From positions 10,060 through 74,059 of the forward strand of contig JBBRVU010000004.1 in NCBI GenBank assembly GCA_038246575.1: DNA of 64,000 nt, in the 5' to 3' direction. The position numbers and the translations under genes are program-made. This document shows, in pieces, positions 1-8,279 of this stretch. The stretch's first letter is position 1, and every line of letters begins with the position of its first letter. This stretch comes from JACCUZ01 sp038246575 (GTDB lineage Bacteria; Actinomycetota; Actinomycetes; JACCUZ01). The notes beneath the pieces are model-generated. The model searched no databases. It was given only the letters and a program-made list of their open reading frames with translations, and had not been told where the DNA came from.

Positions 1-1
1 G

Positions 2-655
2 GAGCTCGCGGTCATCTCCGACCGGGCCGTCAGGACCGGACCCGACCGCGACCCCGCCGACGCCCGTCGCGCCCAGCACCAGCTGATCGCGGCCCTGGTC
101 AGCCACCCGGACCGGATCGAGGCCGTCGCGGCCTGGCTGCGCCCGGAGCACGTCGCGGGCCCGACCCGCGCGGTGTACGAGGCGCTGCTGGCCCTGCACC
201 AGGACACCAGCCCGATCGACCCGGTCACCGTCGCCTGGGAGATCCACCGCGCCTCCCGGGGCCGCGGCCCCGGCCCCGACCCCCGCGACCTGCTCGCCCG
301 GATCGAGGCCGCGGCGCTCCTCGACGTCCACCAGCTCACCGCCACCGTCGCCCGGGACACGTTGCGCCGCACCGCAGCCCACACCGCCGACGGGCTGCGG
401 GCGGCCGCCGCCAACCCCGGCCTCACCGTCGGCGACGTCCTGGACGCCGCCAGCTGGGCCGCCGACGCTGTCACCCGCGCCGCCGCCGACATCGCCGCCA
501 CACCTGTCGGCATCGACCCTGTCGCCGGAAACCCCCGCGCAGCCGGCGCTCGAGACGTCGACGGCCCGGCCGAGCCCGCGTCCGGCGGGCGGTGGCGCCG
601 TGCCCGCCACCTCACCCCGGTCGCCGACGGGCCCGACCTGAGCGTCGTGCGATGA
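2..655 (+). CDS. DnaB-helicase N-terminal-like protein, 5' end cut by window
   Basis: The frame is open from base 2, and the visible 217 residues are the C-terminal part of the protein. The segment after RRAQHQLIAALVSHP, with the spacing of a short helical bundle (AWLRPEHVAG, then TRAVYEALLALH), resembles the N-terminal helical domain of replicative helicase DnaB. Proteins with this domain but no helicase core are common upstream of transfer genes on actinobacterial plasmids and ICEs. No Walker motif is present in the visible part, so it is not a full helicase. The stop codon overlaps the start of the coupling ATPase gene (ATGA at 652-655), indicating one operon. Its role is unknown, perhaps in element replication or primosome loading. 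Confidence 0.6.
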   Translation, partial: ELAVISDRAVRTGPDRDPADARRAQHQLIAALVSHPDRIEAVAAWLRPEHVAGPTRAVYEALLALHQDTSPIDPVTVAWEIHRASRGRGPGPDPRDLLARIEAAALLDVHQLTATVARDTLRRTAAHTADGLRAAAANPGLTVGDVLDAASWAADAVTRAAADIAATPVGIDPVAGNPRAAGARDVDGPAEPASGGRWRRARHLTPVADGPDLSVVR

Positions 656-2490
656 ACCGGCCCAGCCAGAGCCCGGCCGTCTCACCGCTGGCCGACCTGC
701 TGTTCGCCACGGCCGCCGGCTTGGTCGGTGTTGCGGCGTTGTTGTGGGTCGGCGCCGCCGCACCCACCTACCTCGCGACCGGCCGGTGGCCCCGCGGCCC
801 GCTCACCTCAGCTTTGGCTGCGCTGACACGACCCGGCGACCCGGCGGCCGCCTGGCCGACCGGCTCCGGGGTGCCCGGCCCGCTCGGCTACTGGACCGGC
901 ACCCTCACCGTCCTGGCCGCCGCGCTGGCCATGGCGATGGTGGCCCGACGGCTGTGCCGCCACGGCCAACCGGTCGGAGGTCGCAGCGGTGGGGACCTGC
1001 GCCGGCTGCCGGGTCTGGCCGCCGGCTCGGACCTGGCCCGGCTCGCCGGGCGCCGAGCGCTGCTCCGTCGCGCGCACCAGCTGCGCCCCACCCTGCCGGC
1101 CGGCAGGCATCGGGCCCACAGCACCGAGGGCGGATCGAGGAGCGGACGCCTGAAGCCGCAGCAGCTCGGGTACCGGCTCGGCCGGATCGGCCGCCGCGAC
1201 CTGTGGTCCAGCGTCGAGGACTCCGCCGTCATCCTCGGCCCGCCCCGGATGGGAAAGGGCCTGCACCTGGTCATCCCCTGGGTGCTCGACGCCCCGGGTC
1301 CGGTGGTGTGCACCTCGACCCGCCCCGACACCCTCGCGGTCACCCTGGCGGCCCGCCGCCGGACCGGGCCGGTCGCCATCTTCGACCCGCAGCGCCTCGC
1401 CGGGCTGCCCGGCGGACTGCGCTGGTCCCCGGTGCGGGGCTGCGAGACCCCGCGCACCGCGCTGGTCCGGGCCCGCGGCCTGGCCGCCGGCGCCGGATAC
1501 AGCCGCGGCACCGTCTCCGACAGCGAGTTCTGGTCCGGGCAGACCGAGTCCGCGCTGCGCTGCCTGCTGCACGCCGCCGCGATCGGTCACCGCCGCGCCC
1601 TGGACCTGTACCGGTGGGCGCTGAACCCGGTAACCGCCGAGGACGCCGTCACCCTGCTCGCCAACCACCCCGACGCCGCCCCCGGCTGGGCCGACGCCCT
1701 GGACGCCCAGATCCACGCCGACCCCCGCACCCGCGACAGCGTCTGGTTCGGGGTCCGCCAAGCCCTCGCCGCACTCGCCGACCCCGACGTCCTGCACGCC
1801 GTCGACCCCGCCCCGGGCGAAGAGTTCGACCCGGCGGCGTTCCTGCGCGAGGCGGGCACCCTCTACCTGCTCGCCACCGGCACCGGCTCCGGCGCCTGCG
1901 CCCCGCTGCTCGCGGCGTTCGTCGAAGACATCACCGAGACCGCCCGGGCCCTGGCGGCCCGGTCCCCGCGGGCCCGGCTCGACCCGCCCCTGCTGCTGGC
2001 CCTGGACGAGATCGCCAACCTGACCCCGCTGCCGTCCCTGCCCTCCCTGATGGCCGAGGGCGGCGGCACCGGCATCACCACCGTCGCCGTGCTGCAGTCC
2101 CTCGCCCAGGCCCGGGACCGGTGGGGCGAGCACGCCGCCGACGCCATCTGGGACGCCGCCACCGTCAAGGTCGTGCTCGGCGGGCTGGCCAAGATGCGCG
2201 ACCTCGACGACCTGGCCCGCCTCCTCGGGGACCGCGACGACCACACCCTCACCGTGTCCCGCGGCGCCCACAGCGACCGCTCCACCTCGGTCAGCGTGCG
2301 CCGCATCCCCGTGCTGCCACCGGACCTGCTGCGCACCCTGCCGTTCGGCACCGCCGCCCTGCTGCTGCGCCAAGCCCGCCCCGCCGTCATCGACCTTCAG
2401 CCCTGGACCGCCCGACGCGACGCCGACCAGCTCCGCGCCGCGCAGCGACAGGTCGAGGCCGCCTCCGCCGCCGGCGCCACCAGGTCGTGA
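652..2490 (+). CDS. VirD4/TraG-like conjugative coupling ATPase
   Basis: This 612-residue protein probably delivers the relaxase-DNA complex to the transfer channel at the inner membrane. Two hydrophobic stretches near residues 15-40 and 75-105 look like membrane anchors. A Walker A motif (GPPRMGKG, about residues 196-204) and a Walker B-like LLLALDEIANL (about 448-458) are followed by a glycine-rich segment and LQSLAQARDRWG, typical of the VirD4/TraG/TraD family. The chosen ATG at 652 overlaps the preceding stop codon (ATGA). A longer reading from 592 would run inside the upstream gene. The ArdC-like gene follows 4 bases after its stop. The family assignment is firm; the exact subfamily is not. 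Confidence 0.85.
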   Translation: MNRPSQSPAVSPLADLLFATAAGLVGVAALLWVGAAAPTYLATGRWPRGPLTSALAALTRPGDPAAAWPTGSGVPGPLGYWTGTLTVLAAALAMAMVARRLCRHGQPVGGRSGGDLRRLPGLAAGSDLARLAGRRALLRRAHQLRPTLPAGRHRAHSTEGGSRSGRLKPQQLGYRLGRIGRRDLWSSVEDSAVILGPPRMGKGLHLVIPWVLDAPGPVVCTSTRPDTLAVTLAARRRTGPVAIFDPQRLAGLPGGLRWSPVRGCETPRTALVRARGLAAGAGYSRGTVSDSEFWSGQTESALRCLLHAAAIGHRRALDLYRWALNPVTAEDAVTLLANHPDAAPGWADALDAQIHADPRTRDSVWFGVRQALAALADPDVLHAVDPAPGEEFDPAAFLREAGTLYLLATGTGSGACAPLLAAFVEDITETARALAARSPRARLDPPLLLALDEIANLTPLPSLPSLMAEGGGTGITTVAVLQSLAQARDRWGEHAADAIWDAATVKVVLGGLAKMRDLDDLARLLGDRDDHTLTVSRGAHSDRSTSVSVRRIPVLPPDLLRTLPFGTAALLLRQARPAVIDLQPWTARRDADQLRAAQRQVEAASAAGATRS

Positions 2491-2494
2491 CGAC

Positions 2495-3475
2495 GTGGCA
2501 CGCCGCAAGCAGGCCGCCGGCGATGACCCGCTGACCCGCGCCCACCACCAGCTCGCCGCCGCCGTCGAGGACCTCGTCCGCGGCGACGGGTGGCAGCGGA
2601 TGCTCGCGGTCGCCGCCCGGTTCCCCCGCTACAGCCCCAACAACGTGCTGCTGATCTCGATCCAACGCCCCGACGCCACCGCGGTCGCCGGGCTGCGCAC
2701 CTGGAACACCCTGGGCCGCCGGGTCCGAAAAGGCGAGAAAGGCATCGCGATCCTCGCCCCCTGCAGCTACCGGCAGGACCCGGCGCCGGCCAGTAACGCA
2801 GCAGCAGACGCCTCCACGGTCCAAGCCGATCCAGCGGCCGTCGGCCCGCGCGCGCTGCGCGGCTTCCGGGTCGCGCACGTCTTCGACATCACCCAGACCG
2901 ACGGCGCCCCGCTGCCTGACGTCGCGCCCGGACCGCTCGCCGGCGACCCACCGGCCCAGCTGTGGCAACGGCTGCAGCAGGTGGCCGAACGCGACGGCTA
3001 CCGGGTCGAACGCGGGCCCTGTGCAGGCGGCGCCTACGGCCTGACCCGGTTCGCCGACCGGGTCGTGCGGGTCCGTGACGACGTCGACCCTGCCCAGGCC
3101 TGCAAGACCCTGGCCCACGAGATCGGGCACATCCGGGCCGACCACGGGACCCGGTTCGCGCAGGACTACCACCGTTCCAGTTCATGTCGGGGTGCCGCCG
3201 AGGTGGAAGCGGAGTCCATCGCCTACCTCGTCGCCGCCGCGGCCGGCCTGGACACCACCTGCTACACCGTCCCCTACGTCGCGCACTGGGCCGCCGGCGA
3301 CACCACCCTGCTGCGCGACACCGCGGCCCGGGTGATCGCCACCGCCCGCCAGATCCTCGCCGACACCGGAACTGTGGCCGCCGACCTGAGCACCGTGACG
3401 GCATCGGCCTGGCGGTCACCCACCGGCATCGGTGCCACCGCGAGCACCGAACTGGTCCGTCAGCGGTCCCGATGA
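2495..3475 (+). CDS. ArdC-like antirestriction protein with zincin domain
   Basis: This 326-residue protein starts at GTG. Its N-terminal part (about residues 10-95: YSPNNVLLI, then RVRKGEKGIAILAP) matches the ssDNA-binding ArdC N-terminal domain found on conjugative elements. The C-terminal part has a zinc-metallopeptidase-like motif, LAHEIGHIRADH (about residues 205-216), followed downstream by EVEAESIAYLVA, which could supply a third metal ligand. ArdC proteins protect incoming single-stranded DNA from host restriction during conjugation. The gene sits 4 bases after the coupling ATPase gene and its stop overlaps the next start (ATGA), so it belongs to the transfer operon. Confidence 0.8.
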   Translation: MARRKQAAGDDPLTRAHHQLAAAVEDLVRGDGWQRMLAVAARFPRYSPNNVLLISIQRPDATAVAGLRTWNTLGRRVRKGEKGIAILAPCSYRQDPAPASNAAADASTVQADPAAVGPRALRGFRVAHVFDITQTDGAPLPDVAPGPLAGDPPAQLWQRLQQVAERDGYRVERGPCAGGAYGLTRFADRVVRVRDDVDPAQACKTLAHEIGHIRADHGTRFAQDYHRSSSCRGAAEVEAESIAYLVAAAAGLDTTCYTVPYVAHWAAGDTTLLRDTAARVIATARQILADTGTVAADLSTVTASAWRSPTGIGATASTELVRQRSR

Positions 3476-4323
3476 GCACCGTGCCCGGCCCGGCCCACCT
3501 GCCGCTCGCCGTTGATGCCAACGGCGAGCTGCACGACACCAGCACCATCGAACGCTCACCCGGCTCGCTAGTCCCGCCGCTGCGCTGCCCGGACTGCGGC
3601 GCCCGACTGGATGCCGTCCGCGCCTACCCCCGCCGGGACGGGCCGGCCGTCGTCCAGGTGGCCGCCCACTACCGGCTCACGCCCGGTTCGACTCACGCGC
3701 CGTCGTGTCCGGCGCGCACCTTGGCCGCCCCACCCTCAGCCTCGGTGGCTCGGGCGCCGAGCAGTCACCGGTCGGCGCCGCTGGTGTACAGCCTGGTGGT
3801 GCCCGGCGGCGGCCAGCGCTCGTCAGGCGCCTGGCGCAGCCGCTCCTACCGTGCACCTCGGCGCCCCGCCGTCAACAGCGCAGCCGCCGTCGCCGACATC
3901 CTGAACCGGCACGGTCGGGACGTTGACAACATCCGGCTCGACTACCGTGGCCGCCCGATCAGCTGGCGGGACTTCCTCTTCGATGTCGCCGAGGCCCCTC
4001 GACTCGAGCAGCAGCTCTGCCGCGAGGCTTCCCTGCGGTACCCCAGCGCCGTGGTGGGTCGCATCGTCGACGACGTCACATGGGGCCGCTCCTACGGCGC
4101 AGTTCTGAGAGCGTTGCACAGTCCCTGGACGACAACCATGAGCGATAGCCGCGTGCTGCTGCGCTCCACCCTCCAAGAACTTCTCGCGGTGCCGACCGCA
4201 GCCGACGTCGTCGTTGCGCTCGGCTGGTGGCGGTTGGTTGACAAGCCCGGCGACACAGGACACGGGCGCGACATTGTCCTGTGGATCAATCGACGCTGGC
4301 AGATGAGCGCCATACAGACCTGA
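3472..4323 (+). CDS. Cys-rich N-terminal unknown protein of transfer operon
   Basis: This 283-residue protein was not recognised. The ATG at 3472 overlaps the upstream stop (ATGA), and a longer in-frame reading upstream is just the shadow of the ArdC-like gene. The N-terminal third contains CPDCGARLD and, later, HYRLTPGSTHAPSCP. The two Cys plus His/Cys pairs could bind zinc, an arrangement loosely recalling CoiA-type N-termini. The C-terminal part is helical with no enzyme motif that I can name. It is the last gene of the forward transfer block; nearly 950 bases without a clear gene follow. A DNA-handling role is only an inference from context. Confidence 0.55.
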   Translation: MSTVPGPAHLPLAVDANGELHDTSTIERSPGSLVPPLRCPDCGARLDAVRAYPRRDGPAVVQVAAHYRLTPGSTHAPSCPARTLAAPPSASVARAPSSHRSAPLVYSLVVPGGGQRSSGAWRSRSYRAPRRPAVNSAAAVADILNRHGRDVDNIRLDYRGRPISWRDFLFDVAEAPRLEQQLCREASLRYPSAVVGRIVDDVTWGRSYGAVLRALHSPWTTTMSDSRVLLRSTLQELLAVPTAADVVVALGWWRLVDKPGDTGHGRDIVLWINRRWQMSAIQT

Positions 4324-5267
4324 CCCGGCGAGTCACGGCTGGCAACACAGCCCGCAACACCGGCCGCGACGTGAAGCGCGCTCGGCCCTAGTGACAGACA
4401 TCAGACTCTGGCTCCCCTCTGTGTCAAGGACGGCGTTGTTCGCGCCTGTCGAGGGTGCGCCGGTCCTCGCCGTGGTCAAGCAGACTGCGCTTGACAACGG
4501 CTGCGGGTCGGCGCTGGACAGGGCGTCGGGAACGGGGCGGAGGTTGGCTTGGGCGGGTCGTGGTGGCGGGCGTAGCCTCGGGTCATGTATCGGGGCTTAG
4601 GGGCGCTCGCCATAGTTCACTAGTGAGCGGTGATCGAGAGCCAGGCCACGAACGGCCTCCGGCGCGGCGGAGCAGCCATGCGGCAGGGACCTGACCGCCG
4701 TCGGCTGCAGCAGGACCGGGACGAGGTCGTGTGGGGCCGCTTCCCACAGGGGCCATGACAGCGCTTTGAACTGAAGGCGACGGCACGCCGAGCGCTGCCT
4801 CGATCGGATCATGGATATTTCCCGAGTGGGTCCTCGGGATCAGCGACGAGTGCTAACTTCACCCTGGTTGATCGGACGCAACGGGGGCGGCGTGGCGCAG
4901 GATCAAGAGGTGCAGGACAACTTCGACGAGGTCGTTCCAGTGCGGCCATGCACGCGGACACGTTCTTGGACGTGATCCAGCGACGATGAGCGAATCGGGG
5001 ATGGGCCTCACGCCCGGCCCGGTTTCGGCCGAGTCGGAGGCAAGATCGAATCGTGCTGCAGGTGGGCGTCTCGCGATGGACGATCGTAGGCCGCACATCA
5101 AAGCGGTCCTGCAGCGAGACACACGTGTGCTGGGCGATGGCCGCGGTGGTCGGAAGGCTCCGTTGCAGAGCCAGGTCTAACCGATGTCGCACACGGCCGC
5201 TGGGGTCACTTGCCACGCAGCATGTGCAGGTCGGTGAAAGCGTACGAGCATGTGAGGGAGACCGCAG
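4324..5267. other. Gene-poor stretch between transfer block and FtsK module
   Basis: Several short open frames occur on both strands, but none has a convincing ribosome binding site, recognisable domain or consistent codon bias. An imperfect 14-base palindrome centred on ACTAGT lies at 4615-4628. The last 40 bases contain the purine-rich ribosome binding site of the gene at 5268. This is the most likely place in the window for a promoter of the 5.3-12.8 kb module, but I cannot point to a -35/-10 pair. It may also hold decayed insertion-sequence DNA. Confidence 0.4.
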
Positions 5268-5750
5268 ATGATTCGCCTTGGCCGCGAAAGCATCATTGGC
5301 GACTACACGGAGAAGGAGCTCGTGCCGCGAGCGGCGCAGTTCGTCCGTGAGTACATGGCTGTCCTGTGGGACAACATTCAGGCCTGCGACCCTCCTGTGA
5401 CTCTCCGTGTCGACCAGGTGTCAGGAGGCGGTGTCTCGCTGGCGCAGTGCCTCGTTGCTGAACCGACAGACAAGCGGCTCAGGCATTACCAGACGATCCA
5501 CTTCGCGGAACCCGTCAGGACAGGTTTGCAGATGGGCTACTACCTGATCGGTGGTGATCGTGCGTCGGGGGGGTCAATGTTCGGTGGTGAGACCTTCGGA
5601 ATTGGACGACCTACGGACGCCGACACCACTAATGTCGAGTCCATCGTCAAGTTGATCCGCGACTACGCCGTCGCGCCGTCCATCCAGCACATCGTAAGTC
5701 TCTCGCACGGCGGCGCCTCCGAACGACAAGCAGGTTTCGCTGGCACCTAG
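5268..5750 (+). CDS. Unknown protein, first gene of FtsK/WXG module
   Basis: This 160-residue soluble-looking protein has no recognised domain. The ATG follows GAGGGAGA with a spacer of about eight bases, which supports this start. The N-terminal half is rich in helix-forming and acidic residues (RESIIGDYTEKELVPRA). The middle has a glycine-rich stretch (GSMFGGETFGIGRP). By eye the base composition is lower in GC than the flanking transfer genes, as in the rest of the 5-12.6 kb block, suggesting that the block was acquired as a unit. It is the first plausible gene upstream of the FtsK-like ATPase on the same strand. Confidence 0.6.
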   Translation: MIRLGRESIIGDYTEKELVPRAAQFVREYMAVLWDNIQACDPPVTLRVDQVSGGGVSLAQCLVAEPTDKRLRHYQTIHFAEPVRTGLQMGYYLIGGDRASGGSMFGGETFGIGRPTDADTTNVESIVKLIRDYAVAPSIQHIVSLSHGGASERQAGFAGT

Positions 5751-5791
5751 ACGCTGATAGTCATTCACGTTCGACCTTCATAGGGAGCACA

Positions 5792-6115
5792 GTGTCAACA
5801 TTTCTCGGTATCGTCCTCAGCTGGTGGATCTTCGGCGCATTCGTAAGCGCGCCGTTCTTCTGGTTCAAGCGCGTGGACCGCTCGCTGGCCCCCATCACGC
5901 GGCGCTTCCTCGCGATTGGCTACGGCCTGACGTGGCCGTATCTCCTCTTCAACTTCCTGAAGGGTCGACGACAGGCTGCCCTCAGTAGCACAGGCGTCGC
6001 CGGGAGCACGGGTGCCGCACCTGGGACCTCAGCTGGCAACCCGTTCCGCGCCGATGCGCTGCCGCAAGCGCCGGCAGGCGACACGTCACCGGCAAGTAAT
6101 CCGTTTCGCGACTAG
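5792..6115 (+). CDS. Small membrane protein with disordered tail
   Basis: This 107-residue protein starts with GTG behind GGGAGCACA. Two hydrophobic segments (about residues 3-24, FLGIVLSWWIFGAFVSAPFF, and about 42-58, IGYGLTWPYLLFNFL) are separated by a basic loop. The rest is a Ser/Thr/Ala/Gly/Pro-rich tail with a repeated NPFR motif (SAGNPFRADA and ASNPFRD at the very end). No family is recognised. It is the only obvious membrane protein of the FtsK/WXG-like module and could anchor or gate whatever the module does. That is an inference from position. Confidence 0.6.
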   Translation: MSTFLGIVLSWWIFGAFVSAPFFWFKRVDRSLAPITRRFLAIGYGLTWPYLLFNFLKGRRQAALSSTGVAGSTGAAPGTSAGNPFRADALPQAPAGDTSPASNPFRD

Positions 6116-6213
6116 CGGCTATTGGCCGGCAGGTGCAAGGGGTTCGCTGGGAGGTGACCCTCGCGCGAGGGTGAGTTGTGCGGCGGGGTAAAGCGAGGTT
6201 GGAGGGATTGCCC

Positions 6214-6624
6214 ATGGCAGGGAAGACACAACCGATCAACACGAGCCTGAGCATCGCGGAATGTGGGGCTGTGTTCCACGACGCGGGTAACTTCATGTTG
6301 TCGGCCGGCAGGAAGGTCATCGGTGCAATGGCCAGCGCCCGCGGCATGGCCAACCACGGCTTCTTCACGCCCGACGTGAACGAGCCGTGCGCTGCCCTCC
6401 AGAACCTGCCGGACTTCTCGGTCGGCGTGGCCATACCCAAGGTCAGCGTCGGCGCCTCTGGCAACGTCAATGCGGTGCATCAGTACCTGTGGGACCGCGG
6501 CACCCACCGACATGCTGAGCTGTACGCCCCGCTGGGAGTCGCTGCGGCCGCTTCGCCACTCAGCGACTCGCGAAGTTCGTTTCCTTCACGGCCAAGGATC
6601 CCGCGGCTCAGTTTGGGGCCGTGA
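6214..6624 (+). CDS. Unknown protein of FtsK/WXG module, possible frameshift
   Basis: The protein is 136 residues as read and was not recognised. The first hundred residues look like genuine protein (INTSLSIAECGAVFHDAG, then GVAIPKVSVGASGNVNAVH). From about residue 108 the reading degenerates into Ser/Arg/Pro-rich sequence. In another frame the DNA encodes RFATQRLAKFVSFTAKDPA, continuing to a stop at 6627-6629 that overlaps the next ATG (TGATG), a typical coupled junction. This suggests that the natural gene ends at 6629 and that a frameshift near 6540 (mutation or sequencing error) separates the two parts. The ATG at 6214 is the likely start. Confidence 0.5.
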   Translation: MAGKTQPINTSLSIAECGAVFHDAGNFMLSAGRKVIGAMASARGMANHGFFTPDVNEPCAALQNLPDFSVGVAIPKVSVGASGNVNAVHQYLWDRGTHRHAELYAPLGVAAAASPLSDSRSSFPSRPRIPRLSLGP

Positions 6625-6628
6625 GCTG

Positions 6629-7324
6629 ATGGGACTGTTCGGTCCGAAGCCGCTGCCCTCAACGTCGTACAGCTACGACCCGCCGCCGGGGGCAACCGCC
6701 CATGGCTGGAAGTGCACGAACCTTGACTGCGGCGTCTCCGATCACGAGGTCGTTCGTCGCTGGCCGAAGCCATGCATGAGCTGCGGCTCGCCGACCGATC
6801 CGCTGTTCGACCAGCCATGGGAGCACGAGGCGGAGGGGGTTGAGCTGCAGTGGCTGCTGCGGAACCACCCCGAGCGTGGCGGTGGTTTCTACCGCGATCA
6901 GTGGGAGGTGTGGCAGTTCAAGGACGCACTCTTCCGGGGAGACCGTGCCGAGGCGGCGCAGATGCGCAGCCGGATACGTCCCTATGCCGCTGAGCGCCTT
7001 TCGCAGGATGACTGGTGGGGTCCGGGCAGCGTCTTTTTTCACTTTGTGTGGTTTGACATTGAGGCGCGCGATCTCGATGGCGCCGCAGACGACCTGGTGC
7101 ACTGGCTCAGTATCTCCAAGACCGATGACGTCGAGAACAACAACACGAACCGGACGAACTCTCGCCAGGTCATCGACATGGCAATTCGCTTCTTCGACGC
7201 CGGTGGGGCGTCGCATCCGCGCGCCGCCGAGATCCGACAGGGATGCGTGAAGATTGGAGAAGGCGCCTTCCAGGTGCTGAACCGCGAGATGCAGGTCGCT
7301 GTCACCCAGATGGCACGTGCCTGA
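6629..7324 (+). CDS. Zinc-ribbon unknown protein of FtsK/WXG module
   Basis: This 231-residue protein starts at ATG 6629. The start overlaps a stop codon in the alternative end of the previous gene. The N-terminus has a treble-clef or ribbon-like set of cysteines: WKCTNLDCGVSDHEVV, then CMSCGSPTDPLF. The remainder (about residues 70-231) is helical and contains a Trp-rich stretch (WWGPGSVFFHFVWFDIEARD), reminiscent of helical-repeat or TPR-like proteins. I do not recognise a family. The gene lies between module genes on the same strand with short gaps, so it is probably co-transcribed with the FtsK-like ATPase. Confidence 0.6.
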   Translation: MGLFGPKPLPSTSYSYDPPPGATAHGWKCTNLDCGVSDHEVVRRWPKPCMSCGSPTDPLFDQPWEHEAEGVELQWLLRNHPERGGGFYRDQWEVWQFKDALFRGDRAEAAQMRSRIRPYAAERLSQDDWWGPGSVFFHFVWFDIEARDLDGAADDLVHWLSISKTDDVENNNTNRTNSRQVIDMAIRFFDAGGASHPRAAEIRQGCVKIGEGAFQVLNREMQVAVTQMARA

Positions 7325-7340
7325 GGAGCTGGCTATAACC

Positions 7341-8279
7341 ATGTCCTTCTGGAACCGCAAGGCGGCGACGGTCGGCCGGATCAGCTCCGAGCACCTCGCG
7401 AACTTCGGTCGCTGGGAGTTCCTGAAGGAGCAAAGCGGCGTCGACCCGTCCGGGGTCTATGGGCTCGTCTCGCCTCTGAACGAACTCATCTACACCCAAA
7501 GCCCAGCTGACCGAGCGACTCTGATCGCTGAGCTACATCGCCACGCCGAGAGCGGAGAGTGGGAGAAGGTCGGGGCGTGGAAATACGTGCGGGAGTTCCT
7601 TGACGACGCGGCCGATACTCGCGACCTGATTGACGGCGGGCTCCTCGCGATTCAGCGGATGCGTGTAACGAATCTGTCGATCCATATGGCACCGATTGAC
7701 ACTCCGCGATATACCCAGCTGACCGGCACCCCTCCGCCGAACGACGGCTTTTTGGGTCCGCCGGTCTTCGACTCCAACTTCGGCCCGACGCGGCAGTACT
7801 ACTTCGACGATGCGATCGCCACAGCGGCGAGGCGAAACATCGCACGCCTGTCATCGACCCCTGGTGTCGAACCCGGCCCCATCGCTGATGCGGCGCGGTG
7901 CATGTGGGATTTCGGCATGCTCATCCACCGAGGTCCGCTCGTCGTTTCTCCCGACCTTGCCTTCGAACCGAACGTGCTCCGGCCAGCCCTCGCTGCGGCG
8001 AGCGGCGTCGATCATGGGCTGTTGGCCGAGCGCCTGGTGACCGCCGCGCACGAGTCGACGTCGAACGAGTACGCAGCATGGCCACTTATCGGCACGGCTC
8101 GCTTCATCTACGACTACCTCGACCCGGCGACAACGGAGACGCCTGAGTACGCCGTACTGGTCGACACCGGGCTTGAGAAGCTGATCGATCTCGGTTGGCT
8201 CGGCGTCATGGTCCCGCCAGAGGTCCTGACACCGATACAGCGCGAACGCCTGGTTACGCTGCGTTTGTCCGGGCAATGA
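7341..8279 (+). CDS. Unknown 312-residue protein upstream of FtsK-like ATPase
   Basis: No family is recognised. I prefer the ATG at 7341, preceded by GAGGAG at 7323-7328. A GTG at 7317 overlapping the previous stop is a possible alternative. The protein is soluble-looking and helical, with recurring aromatic residues (MSFWNRKAATVGRIS at the start, WKYVREFLDDAADTR near residue 80, ARFIYDYLDPATTET near residue 255). Its stop overlaps the ATG of the FtsK-like gene (ATGA at 8276-8279). Translational coupling to the ATPase suggests a stoichiometric partner. Confidence 0.6.
   Translation: MSFWNRKAATVGRISSEHLANFGRWEFLKEQSGVDPSGVYGLVSPLNELIYTQSPADRATLIAELHRHAESGEWEKVGAWKYVREFLDDAADTRDLIDGGLLAIQRMRVTNLSIHMAPIDTPRYTQLTGTPPPNDGFLGPPVFDSNFGPTRQYYFDDAIATAARRNIARLSSTPGVEPGPIADAARCMWDFGMLIHRGPLVVSPDLAFEPNVLRPALAAASGVDHGLLAERLVTAAHESTSNEYAAWPLIGTARFIYDYLDPATTETPEYAVLVDTGLEKLIDLGWLGVMVPPEVLTPIQRERLVTLRLSGQ

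Noticed and set aside
4615..4628. Imperfect palindrome GTTCACTAGTGAGC as an oriT or operator
   Set aside because: It is short, with two mismatched positions, and nothing else nearby supports an origin of transfer. No convincing oriT was found anywhere in the window.
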